NCBI GenBank assembly: GCA_903912795.1
Contig: CAIWIS010000148.1
Span: 1-13,859, forward strand
Direction of reading: 5' to 3'
DNA length: 13,859 bases
Source: an uncultured Bacteroidales bacterium
Lineage (GTDB): Bacteria > Bacteroidota > Bacteroidia > Bacteroidales > Paludibacteraceae
Numbering within the stretch: position 1 is the first letter of the stretch; every line of letters begins with the position of its first letter. This document shows positions 1-6,600 of this stretch, in pieces. Under the pieces are notes generated by a model. The model saw nothing but the letters and a program-made list of their open reading frames with translations, did not search any database and had not been told where the DNA came from. The position numbers were made by a program, and so were the translations under genes.

Positions 1-416
1 GTAATGGCAGTGTTTATAACCATGATAATCATCAAAATACGTGCTTTTGATAATTCATACACAGTAAGTTTATTTCCAAATATTATGTCAGAGTTTACGG
101 CTAAAATTAATCCTGCAGCTACAGCCAAAATACCTAATGCCGAAAATATTAATAAAAACATGCCGTTAAGCGAAGCAAGCCCTTCTTTATCGTTTTTGGT
201 TTTGTAAACCGAAAAATACTTTATATATGCGCTTCCAAAACCAAAATTAAATAATCCAAGATATGCAATAACTGAACCTACTAAACTATACAATCCATAC
301 TCGCTTTGCCCCAATAGCCGAAGCATAATAGGTGTGTAAAGTATTGATATGATGCTGCCTAATCCTATAAGGATATAGGATAGAAATGCACCTGTTTTTA
401 GTTGATTAATTGCCAT
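1..416 (-). CDS. Wzx-like polysaccharide flippase, N-terminal part (runs off left edge)
   Basis: Only the first 138 codons are present; the gene continues beyond base 1. The start is ATG at 414-416, and the protein begins MAINQLKTGAFLSYILIGLG. The visible part has about four hydrophobic stretches (residues about 10-30, 40-60, 85-108 and 125-138). The segment with RLLGQSEYGLYSLVGS (about residues 33-48) matches the start of polysaccharide-type flippases of the MOP/MATE superfamily, where a helix is followed by 'LG..EYGLY.L'. Such proteins flip undecaprenyl-linked repeat units across the inner membrane. It is the last visible gene of the minus-strand glycan block, 133 bases after the pyruvyl transferase stop, and that gap holds an array of mini-hairpins. 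The family call is firm. The substrate is unknown, and the C-terminal helices cannot be examined. Confidence 0.85.
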   Translation of the reverse strand, partial: MAINQLKTGAFLSYILIGLGSIISILYTPIMLRLLGQSEYGLYSLVGSVIAYLGLFNFGFGSAYIKYFSVYKTKNDKEGLASLNGMFLLIFSALGILAVAAGLILAVNSDIIFGNKLTVYELSKARILMIIMVINTAI

Positions 417-443
417 TTTTTCTTGTACTTGGTACGTTTTTCT

Positions 444-523
444 GGCTACGCCGTTATTTGCTTCGCGTTATTTGGTGCTTCGCACGTTATTTGCTTCGCA
501 ATAATAGGGCTTCGCCGTTATTA
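444..523. repeat. Array of five covarying GCTTCGC mini-palindromes linked by CGTTATT
   Basis: Five short palindromes lie 15-17 bases apart: GGC-TAC-GCC at 444-452, GC-TTC-GC at 460-466, GTGC-TTC-GCAC at 475-485, TTGC-TTC-GCAA at 491-501 and GGC-TTC-GCC at 508-516. The arm bases differ from copy to copy but stay complementary. CGTTATT linkers begin at 452, 466, 485 and 516. The last copy is enclosed by AATAA (500-504) and TTATT (518-522), which also pair. The array lies in the untranslated gap between the pyruvyl transferase stop and the flippase start, and on the transcribed (minus) strand the core reads GCGAAGC. Confidence 0.75.
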
Positions 524-549
524 ATTGATATTTTATCGTCATTTTGACC

Positions 550-1692
550 TTAGACTTTAAACTCCAAAGCTATTGTCAAAAAATCATATACCTTTTTTCG
601 TTCCATTTCCATAATGGAAGGAACGTGTTTAAAATCAATATCAAAATACTTATCCGTTTTCTCAAGTAAATGTTGTTTACGGCCTTCGAATAGGAATTTT
701 CCAAGCAAAGTATCTATACGAGAGCCCATTGGAGCACTTTTTCCTTCGCGGTCGAAAACAACAAAAGGACTCTTAAAATGCATCGAAAAAATAATACAGT
801 GAAACGAATCGGTACAAACCAACGATGCTGAACGAATATAATCCAAAAACTCGGCAGGATCGGCTGCATAACGGTCGGTATCGCGTAAACTATTCATCAT
901 TACCAATTCCAATTGATTGTCAACTGCCATTTTTCGGAGTATTTTTAATCTTTTTGTCGAAACTTCGCCGATAAAATAGGTCAATAAATATTTATTGGTA
1001 GGCTTGTTTTTAGCAGGAGTTGCAATTTTCGACCAATCTTCGCTTTTTAAAACCAGTGTTGGGTCGACCAATATTTCGGCTTTACGACCTGTGAGCTTTT
1101 GAATTATTTCGGCACCTTTTTCTTCGCGTACCGATAAATAAGCCATATCATTTAAATAATGCTTGTATTTTTCGGTGTAGATTTCGGGAATTACCGATAC
1201 ACCAATGCTTGGTGCTAATGCAATTCGTTTTTCGGGCGAAACGTAGGATAAAAAATCGAGCGATGAACCATATCTTATGTTTGGATTCCAAATTTGATCG
1301 CTACCTACTATGCAAAAATCGTATTGTTGATTTAAATTTTCAGGAATGTTTGATAAAGTCAACACATAATCACTCTCAGTAATGTATTTGTCCGAAAAAG
1401 TTTTGAATGACAGCGCTTTGGCTCGCTGGCAGGCTTGGTATAAAGCTTGTTTTTTACGTTCGATAATTTTCTGCCAGGCTTTTTTTATCAATGTAAATGG
1501 TGAGAGTTTCACAGCATTTCGAATGCGTGTCAACGTAAATGCAAGTCCTGCTTCAATGGGCTTAGTTGGGTAATTTACAATACTTTCTACTTCATACCCA
1601 AGCGATTTCAAAATTTCCTGCGCAGCATAATTTTGTAAACGATTTCCGTAGTTTACATAATCGATAATGGTATGAATGCCAATGCGTTTCAT
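550..1692 (-). CDS. Polysaccharide pyruvyl transferase family protein
   Basis: A 380-residue protein, a usual length for this family (CsaB/WcaK-like, PF04230). Members transfer a pyruvyl group from phosphoenolpyruvate to a sugar of a cell-surface glycan, although some family members have other or unknown substrates. Visible landmarks in order: the N-terminal NYGNRLQNYA segment (residues 14-23), which is the family's usual opening; FCIVGSDQIWNP (126-137); an APSIG stretch (160-164); LSVREEKG (186-193); ILVDPTLVL (207-215); and near the C-terminus CTDSFHCIIFSMHFKSPF (293-310), the typical 'T.SFH..IF....PF' motif. The ATG overlaps the stop of the upstream glycosyltransferase as ATGA (1689-1692), which implies translational coupling. 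No signal peptide is seen, so it should act in the cytoplasm. The exact acceptor sugar cannot be told. Confidence 0.88.
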   Translation of the reverse strand: MKRIGIHTIIDYVNYGNRLQNYAAQEILKSLGYEVESIVNYPTKPIEAGLAFTLTRIRNAVKLSPFTLIKKAWQKIIERKKQALYQACQRAKALSFKTFSDKYITESDYVLTLSNIPENLNQQYDFCIVGSDQIWNPNIRYGSSLDFLSYVSPEKRIALAPSIGVSVIPEIYTEKYKHYLNDMAYLSVREEKGAEIIQKLTGRKAEILVDPTLVLKSEDWSKIATPAKNKPTNKYLLTYFIGEVSTKRLKILRKMAVDNQLELVMMNSLRDTDRYAADPAEFLDYIRSASLVCTDSFHCIIFSMHFKSPFVVFDREGKSAPMGSRIDTLLGKFLFEGRKQHLLEKTDKYFDIDFKHVPSIMEMERKKVYDFLTIALEFKV

Positions 1693-2822
1693 TTTGCAAT
1701 TTTTTTATATAATTCCAAATACCTTTCAGCCATAGCACGCCACGAGAATTTTTTGGCACGATTCATCCCTTTATCACATAAATCGTTTTTATAGGCTTCG
1801 TCGGATAATATTCGTTGTATGGCAGCTACAATTTCGTCTGGTTTAGTTGGGTCAACTATGGCAGCTGCATCACCGGCTATTTCGGGCATCGACGATGTAT
1901 TCGACGTAATTACAGGTACACCACAAGCCATTCCTTCGAGTATTGGAATGCCAAAACTCTCACGCAACGAAGGATATAGAAATACTTTACATTGATTGAT
2001 AATTGCAGGCATTTCGGTGTTGGGTACATAACCTGTCATGATTATATCCGTTCGAATTTCGGGATGGCCAATGTCGTTCAAAACCTGCATTAAGGCCGAT
2101 TCGTCATAATCGAGCATTACCAATTTGTATTTAACTTGGCTCGTAGCATTAAATTCAGCAAAGGCTTTCAGTACATTTGGTGTGTTTTTTTTAGGGTCGG
2201 TATTTCCCAAAAAGAACATAAAATGATCCGGTAATTTATATTTTATTTTTGCTAACTTAAGTATATCTTCGTCAGTTATTTTTTTAAAATGTTCGCCTAC
2301 ACCATTATATACCGCTACAAGTTTGTCACCAAGCCCCATAAACTGACGCATTCGGTTACACTCAAATTCTGATACAGTAGTTATGATCTTACTTTTTCGG
2401 GCAACTATGGGAACTACCAATCGGCGATATAAATTACCAAATTTCTGATACAAAGTACCTCCTTTTTTGAAAATACTTATACTTTCGAGGTAAATAATGT
2501 CGTGTATAATGGTGATTAGTGGCACTTTGCAAAATATTGGAGCTGTATTACTTGTACAATGCAATACATCGCACCCATACTGAGCAGCTGCACGTGGCAA
2601 TGCTATTTGTTCCCATGTGGGGTAAGGTCCACCACCGAGTTCTACAATCTTAAAATTGGGAGCTACGGGAATACAAGTATGGTCTTCATCTGGCTTCACA
2701 AAAATAATATATTCATTTTTGGAGTCGATGAGCTGTAAGTTTTTTATCAACTCCAACGCCACCATGTCCATGCCGTGTTTTTTTTTGCGATAAAGCCGTT
2801 GTCCTTCAATGCCTATTTTCAT
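1689..2822 (-). CDS. Glycosyltransferase family 4 (GT-B fold)
   Basis: A 377-residue cytoplasmic or membrane-associated GT-B glycosyltransferase that moves a sugar from a nucleotide donor to a growing lipid-linked glycan. The N-terminal acceptor half starts MKIGIEGQRLYRKKKHGMD, with the glycine-rich start and an HGMD where many family members have 'GI..Y'. The donor half opens with FFLGNTDPKKN (203-213). It then has GYVPNTEMP (264-272), VFLYPSLRESFGIPILEGMA (280-299) containing the E-x7-E pair E288/E296, and CGVPVITSNTSSMPEIAGDAA (about 300-320). Domain order and length are those of GT4 (Glycos_transf_1). The stop shares ATGA with the downstream pyruvyl transferase gene. The 94-base gap to the upstream family 2 enzyme is filled with short repeats. 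Donor and linkage are unknown. Confidence 0.9.
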   Translation of the reverse strand: MKIGIEGQRLYRKKKHGMDMVALELIKNLQLIDSKNEYIIFVKPDEDHTCIPVAPNFKIVELGGGPYPTWEQIALPRAAAQYGCDVLHCTSNTAPIFCKVPLITIIHDIIYLESISIFKKGGTLYQKFGNLYRRLVVPIVARKSKIITTVSEFECNRMRQFMGLGDKLVAVYNGVGEHFKKITDEDILKLAKIKYKLPDHFMFFLGNTDPKKNTPNVLKAFAEFNATSQVKYKLVMLDYDESALMQVLNDIGHPEIRTDIIMTGYVPNTEMPAIINQCKVFLYPSLRESFGIPILEGMACGVPVITSNTSSMPEIAGDAAAIVDPTKPDEIVAAIQRILSDEAYKNDLCDKGMNRAKKFSWRAMAERYLELYKKIAK

Positions 2823-2826
2823 AATA

Positions 2827-2882
2827 TTGATGAGTTGATGTGATAATATGATAATGAGATAATATGAAAATATGATTATCTC
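2827..2882. repeat. Degenerate 8-bp tandem repeat, seven units
   Basis: Seven consecutive 8-bp units without spacers: two of the form TTGATGNG (2827, 2835), then ATAATATG (2843), ATAATGAG (2851), ATAATATG (2859), AAAATATG (2867) and a diverged ATTATCTC (2875). The register is strict although the sequence drifts. It lies wholly in the gap between the two glycosyltransferase genes. On the transcribed strand the commonest unit reads CATATTAT. Confidence 0.7.
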
Positions 2883-2885
2883 TTA

Positions 2886-2912
2886 CTTTATGAACCTTAT
2901 GAACTTTTCTGA
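2886..2912. repeat. CTTATGAAC-type degenerate repeats
   Basis: Three neighbouring units, CTTTATGAAC (2886-2895), CTTATGAA (2896-2903) and CTTTTCTGA (2904-2912), directly follow the 8-bp array and end a few bases from the stop of the family 2 glycosyltransferase. They resemble the CTTATAACTTT repeats upstream of prfC: CCTTATGAACTTTTC here against CCTTATAACTTTTC at 11515. Confidence 0.5.
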
Positions 2913-2916
2913 CTAA

Positions 2917-4116
2917 TTAAGCCCCATGCTGCGTATGAATAAATTTTTTATTGGCTCCTTTGAGTTTGAATAAGGATAAAAACATGGAAATAAATGCTTT
3001 AGGAAGTGTAAGTAAAGCTTTGAATGTTTGTTTGTTGTAAAACTTTGATGGTATACTCAATAAAAAAGCCACAACTACTGATCCAAATACCGAAAACCAA
3101 CACTCAGACGATATTGATAATATTTCATTTTCAGGGAATGCAATTTGAATAAACATGTAAAATGCTGTAATAATGGTAGTTATTCCTAAAAGCAAAACGC
3201 GAGGTGGCGAAACCATTTGATATACCTTATCAAAGAAATCGATATTACCATTCAGTAAAAGATGTTTTACACCTGAGAAAAAGAACCGTCCAAAGTAGAT
3301 AAATTGGGCCGATAACCAACGTTTTCGTTGGTTTTCAAATACTTCTACTTTCTGAACTTTTTCATCGTAAACCAAAGCATCGTTTAAGTATTCAATAGTG
3401 TATCCATCGCGCAATAGGGTTAATTCCAATTCTTTGTCAAAGCCTCCAATTGCATGAATTTCAGTCATTCGTTGTTTAAATTGTGCATAGTCAAATGCCA
3501 TTCCGGAGCCTATAAGAGCCGACGAAAGTCCTAGCATACGATGTCCTTTTCGGAAAATGGAGTTGTTGAGCTCTTCGCTCACCGCATCCAAAACTGCAAA
3601 TGAAGTATTGGTGTTTTTGGCAACTCTATGTCCCTGCACAACTGTAAAACCAGCATCAAATGCATCGTTAATTTTCGATACAAAATCAGGTGCCATTACG
3701 TTATCGGCATCAAGAATTAATGCTATCTCATAATCGGTTGTTAGTATTGACATTGCTTTGTTTAATGCCTTGGATTTTGTGCTTTTGTCGAACGAAACTT
3801 CGATGAGTTTAATGGGTAATTTTTTCAAATTAGCAATTGTTTCGGGTTGAAACGAATCAGCTATGATTACTACATCAAATTTTTCTGTTGGATAATTTTG
3901 TATTAATGCTTTTTCAGCCACTTCTACAATTACATTATCTTCTTTATATCCAGGTATTAAAACAGCTACCTTACGCAAACGGGAAGCAGTAACTAGGATT
4001 TGCTTTTTTTTAAATATTGAGCCTATGGCAAAAATTAAAACATAAATTGATGCTAGAGCAAAATACGAATAAACTACATATTCAAAAATATGTATTATTA
4101 AATATATGATATTCAT
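2917..4116 (-). CDS. Membrane family 2 glycosyltransferase (processive-type, QxxRW)
   Basis: A 399-residue inner-membrane glycosyltransferase with a GT-A domain facing the cytoplasm. An N-terminal helix (about residues 12-34) precedes the catalytic domain. The domain has VAVLIPGYKEDN (50-61), the nucleotide-binding VVIIAD (82-87), the metal-binding DAD (136-138), GGFDKELELTLLRDG (224-238) in the place of the usual 'ED' acceptor-base motif, and QRKRW (263-267), the QxxRW signature of cellulose/hyaluronan synthase-like enzymes. C-terminal helices lie at about 305-327 and 338-358. This layout fits enzymes that lengthen a chain or add a sugar to a lipid carrier. The cellulose synthase PilZ part is absent. 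It lies 95 bases after the UDP-glucose dehydrogenase with a terminator-like hairpin between, so it may use UDP-glucose or UDP-glucuronate, but that is inference. Confidence 0.87.
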   Translation of the reverse strand: MNIIYLIIHIFEYVVYSYFALASIYVLIFAIGSIFKKKQILVTASRLRKVAVLIPGYKEDNVIVEVAEKALIQNYPTEKFDVVIIADSFQPETIANLKKLPIKLIEVSFDKSTKSKALNKAMSILTTDYEIALILDADNVMAPDFVSKINDAFDAGFTVVQGHRVAKNTNTSFAVLDAVSEELNNSIFRKGHRMLGLSSALIGSGMAFDYAQFKQRMTEIHAIGGFDKELELTLLRDGYTIEYLNDALVYDEKVQKVEVFENQRKRWLSAQFIYFGRFFFSGVKHLLLNGNIDFFDKVYQMVSPPRVLLLGITTIITAFYMFIQIAFPENEILSISSECWFSVFGSVVVAFLLSIPSKFYNKQTFKALLTLPKAFISMFLSLFKLKGANKKFIHTQHGA

Positions 4117-4160
4117 GGTGTTACCTTAACAGGTGAATTAGTAAACTGGTAACTCATATA

Positions 4161-4203
4161 AAAAACAAATAACGGGAGATAGAAATAATCATACTCCCGT
4201 TAT
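4161..4203 (-). terminator. Intrinsic terminator after UDP-glucose dehydrogenase
   Basis: A perfect 10-bp inverted repeat, ATAACGGGAG (4169-4178) and CTCCCGTTAT (4194-4203), with a 15-base loop. Read on the minus strand it starts 8 bases after the dehydrogenase stop and is followed by a T-rich tail (TTTGTTTTTTATA). This is the layout of a Rho-independent terminator for the minus strand. Some read-through into the glycosyltransferase is possible. Confidence 0.75.
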
Positions 4204-4211
4204 CCATTATT

Positions 4212-5540
4212 TTATACATTTATAGCTCTACGACCAATGCTATGGTATTTGAAGCCAAAATCTACAATTTGTTCAAGGTCAAATATATTTCTTCCATCAA
4301 ACAATACTTTATCGTTCATGAGGCGTTCCATAACTTTGAAGTTTGGTAATCGGAACTCACTCCATTCGGTTACAACTGCCAATGCATCAGCGCCAATAAG
4401 TGTTTCGTACATATCTTTGCAGAATTTCACTTTGTCGCCTAACACGCGTTGTGCTTCGTGCATAGCAATGGGGTCATAAACAGCCACAATTGCTCCTTTT
4501 TCGAGTAAACTTTCAATTAAAACCAACGATGGTGCTTCACGCATATCATCTGTTTCTGGTTTAAAGGATAATCCCCAAATTGCTATGGTTTTACCTTTAA
4601 TATAACCTCCAAAATGATTCATTATTTTTTTGAAAAGTACTGTTTTTTGGTTCATATTTACTTCTTCAACCGCTTGCAATACTTTTAAATCGTAATCCAA
4701 ACTTTTAGCAGTTTTAATTAAAGCTTGTACATCTTTTGGAAAACAAGAACCTCCATAACCAACTCCCGGATATAAGAATCGATTACCAATACGTGAGTCG
4801 GCACCTATACCTTTACGTACTTGATTAATATCGGCTCCAACTATTTCGCAAAGATTGGCTATGTCATTAATAAAACTGATTTTTGTAGCTAACATGGAGT
4901 TTGCAGCATATTTCGTCATTTCCGAAGAAGTAATATCCATGACAAAAATTGGATGATTATTCAATACAAATGGTTTATATAGTCTTTTTAAAACTTTTTC
5001 GGCAGCTTCGGTTTCTACACCAACTACTATGCGGTCGGGTTTTAAAAAGTCATCTACAGCATTACCTTCTTTAAGGAATTCAGGATTCGAAGCAACGTCA
5101 AATTCAACATTTACACCTCGTTTATCCAATTCATCCTGTATGGCTGCTTTCACTTTTTTAGCTGTACCTACCGGAACAGTACTTTTAGTAACGATTACCG
5201 AGTAATTATTTAAGTGTTGGCCAATTTCGCGGGCTACACCTAAAACATATTTCAAATCGGCACTTCCATCTTCATCAGGCGGGGTACCTACAGCAATAAA
5301 AATTGCATCGCTTTCGTTAACTACTTCTGATAGGTTTGTTCTGAAAAATAATCTTTCTTTCAAAACGTTACGTTTTACAATGTCTTCTAATCCAGGCTCA
5401 TAAATAGGCATAATGCCATTGTTAAGACTGTCAATTTTGCTTTGATTTACATCGATACAGTAAACTACTGCACCAGTTTCGGCCAAACAGGCACCCGATA
5501 CGAGGCCAACATAGCCAGTTCCTACAATTGAAATGTTCAT
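4212..5540 (-). CDS. ugd: UDP-glucose 6-dehydrogenase
   Basis: A 442-residue cytoplasmic enzyme that oxidises UDP-glucose to UDP-glucuronate with two NAD+, supplying uronic acid precursors for surface polysaccharide. Visible features: the N-terminal Rossmann motif GTGYVGLVSG (7-16); FIAVGTPPDEDGSAD (81-95); VTKSTVPVGT (117-126); SNPEFLKEG (151-159); the central helix region with MTKYAANSMLATKISFIN (208-225); and the active-site loop GVGYGGSCFPKDV (259-271) with catalytic Cys266. The C-terminal Rossmann domain includes IAIWGLSFKPETDDMREAPS. Length and motifs are standard, and nothing is missing. GDP-mannose dehydrogenase is the main relative, but the FPKD and KPETDD segments fit the UDP-glucose enzyme better. 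It is the first gene of the glycan block, diverges from the metal operon, and has its own terminator. Confidence 0.95.
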   Translation of the reverse strand: MNISIVGTGYVGLVSGACLAETGAVVYCIDVNQSKIDSLNNGIMPIYEPGLEDIVKRNVLKERLFFRTNLSEVVNESDAIFIAVGTPPDEDGSADLKYVLGVAREIGQHLNNYSVIVTKSTVPVGTAKKVKAAIQDELDKRGVNVEFDVASNPEFLKEGNAVDDFLKPDRIVVGVETEAAEKVLKRLYKPFVLNNHPIFVMDITSSEMTKYAANSMLATKISFINDIANLCEIVGADINQVRKGIGADSRIGNRFLYPGVGYGGSCFPKDVQALIKTAKSLDYDLKVLQAVEEVNMNQKTVLFKKIMNHFGGYIKGKTIAIWGLSFKPETDDMREAPSLVLIESLLEKGAIVAVYDPIAMHEAQRVLGDKVKFCKDMYETLIGADALAVVTEWSEFRLPNFKVMERLMNDKVLFDGRNIFDLEQIVDFGFKYHSIGRRAINV

Positions 5541-5636
5541 AACACTATTGTTTTTGGAGTTAATACTGAAAATTCTTTTTATTTGTTTTTTATACTCAAT
5601 TTTAAATACCTATTTAAAGCATGAAATATTCGTTGG

Positions 5637-5644
5637 CAAATATA
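5637..5644 (-). promoter_or_regulatory. Candidate -7 box for ugd
   Basis: On the minus strand this reads TATATTTG, a full match to the Bacteroidota -7 consensus TAnnTTTG, and would give an untranslated leader of roughly 90 bases before ugd. No clear TTTG -33 element lies at the usual distance. A second TATATTTG at 5727-5734 is an alternative. Confidence 0.3.
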
Positions 5645-5796
5645 GAGCATCAAAAATGAATAGTTTGTAATATATATCGGAAAAATGCTATCGCAAATTA
5701 ATTTTTTTTTGTAATATATTTTGCCACAAATATATAAAAATTTAATTCTAATACGAAATAAAATGAGAAATATTGCTCGTTTTCGAATATATACTC

Positions 5797-5814
5797 ATAC
5801 CTAATAATAGGTAT
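5797..5814. promoter_or_regulatory. 18-bp dyad ATACCTA-ATAA-TAGGTAT, candidate operator
   Basis: A perfect 7-bp inverted repeat around a 4-base centre, 48 bases upstream of the candidate -7 box of the metal operon. A further ATACCT at 5837-5842 lies about where the -33 element of that promoter should be, and another (ATACCTA) is at 5606-5612 on the ugd side. Size and symmetry fit a dimeric repressor site. An iron- or metal-sensing DtxR/Fur-type regulator is a guess from the neighbouring genes. Confidence 0.4.
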
Positions 5815-5861
5815 TTTGTTTGGAATGTATTTTTATATACCTGATTCTGATTTTATATCAT

Positions 5862-5869
5862 TAATTTTG
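5862..5869 (+). promoter_or_regulatory. Candidate -7 box for the cation efflux-feoAB operon
   Basis: TAATTTTG matches TAnnTTTG exactly and lies 78 bases before the ATG of the cation diffusion facilitator, giving a leader of about 70 bases. No good TTTG is seen near -33; the ATACCT half-site occupies that position. Confidence 0.4.
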
Positions 5870-5947
5870 TACACTTATTTTAAACCTACTCACAAGTTAT
5901 TTGTTTTAAAAAGCAAAAAGGACTAAATGTAAATTTTAATTTTTAAA

Positions 5948-6598
5948 ATGATGAATATATCCAAAAACGAAAAACGAACATTATGGGTGGTTGTGCTTAC
6001 TGCTATAACCATGTTAGTGGAGGTTTTTTATGGAATAAGCACAAAATCAATGGCTTTACTGGCCGATGGTATTCACATGGGATCGCATGTTTTTGCTATT
6101 GGTCTTAGTTGGGTAGCTTATGTTATTGTCCGTAAGCTTTCAAAAAAATCGAGTTTCACAGGCGATAGTTCCAAAATTTTAGCTCTATCGGGCTATAGTA
6201 GTGGGCTTATGTTATTGTTATTTGCAATATTTATTATGGTCGAAGCTATGGAGAGGTTTTTCGTTCCACAAAATATTGTGTATAACGACGCAATAATTGT
6301 GGCAATAATTGGATTAATAGTTAATATAATAAGTGCTCGATTGTTACATCACGAGCATCATGAGTCGGATCATAATATTAAAGCGGCATACTTGCATGTA
6401 TTGGCCGATGCGCTTACCAGTGTTTCGGCAATAGTTGGTTTGCTGGTGGCAAAGTATTTTAATATAGTGTATATCGACCCTTTAGTAGCAATCGTTAGTT
6501 CGCTCGTTATTATTAAATGGTCGGTTGGTTTGCTGGCGTCTTCGTCGCGCGATTTAATTGATTTTTCTCCCTCTAAGATAAATAATACCGAAGTTTAA
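5948..6598 (+). CDS. Cation diffusion facilitator, DmeF-like, without C-terminal domain
   Basis: A 216-residue inner-membrane protein with six predicted helices (about 11-31, 38-60, 77-100, 112-133, 146-168 and 174-198). Cation diffusion facilitators export divalent metals by proton antiport. The transport-site residues are visible: H43 and H47 in LLADGIHMGSH (helix 2), and H150 and D154 in YLHVLADALTS (helix 5). The DG-x-HM-x2-H form resembles DmeF-type Co/Ni exporters rather than the D-x3-D of FieF/YiiP. A short histidine-rich loop HHEHHESDH (134-142) sits between helices 4 and 5. The protein ends about 15 residues after helix 6, so the usual cytoplasmic metal-binding and dimerisation domain of about 80-100 residues is absent, and no remnant fits before feoAB two bases later. 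ATG 5948 is followed at once by ATG 5951; either may start translation. Which metal is exported is unknown. Confidence 0.85.
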   Translation: MMNISKNEKRTLWVVVLTAITMLVEVFYGISTKSMALLADGIHMGSHVFAIGLSWVAYVIVRKLSKKSSFTGDSSKILALSGYSSGLMLLLFAIFIMVEAMERFFVPQNIVYNDAIIVAIIGLIVNIISARLLHHEHHESDHNIKAAYLHVLADALTSVSAIVGLLVAKYFNIVYIDPLVAIVSSLVIIKWSVGLLASSSRDLIDFSPSKINNTEV

Positions 6599-6600
6599 AT

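Larger units (their letters stand above)
5541..5947. other. Divergent AT-rich regulatory spacer (407 bp)
   Basis: No open frame with family resemblance and no structured RNA that I can recognise. It must hold the promoters for ugd (minus) and for the metal operon (plus). Visible elements: a -7-like TATATTTG on the minus strand at 5637-5644 and another at 5727-5734, a TAATTTTG on the plus strand at 5862-5869, an 18-bp dyad at 5797-5814, and extra ATACCT half-sites at 5606-5611 and 5837-5842. Confidence 0.6.

Noticed and set aside
4..207. Plus-strand open frame of 67 codons
   Set aside because: Antisense to the flippase gene, whose translation has clear family resemblance; the plus-strand product does not.
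444..523. CRISPR array
   Set aside because: Units are 15-17 bases with no unique spacers of CRISPR length and no cas genes. The same reasoning excludes the other arrays in the window.
4120..4153. GTTACC / GGTAAC inverted repeat upstream of the family 2 glycosyltransferase
   Set aside because: Only 6 bp with a 22-base loop, and no promoter nearby to give it meaning.
5927..5932. ATG-TAA start-stop mini-ORF in the leader of the metal operon
   Set aside because: Six bases of AT-rich DNA are expected to produce this by chance, and nothing else supports regulation by it.
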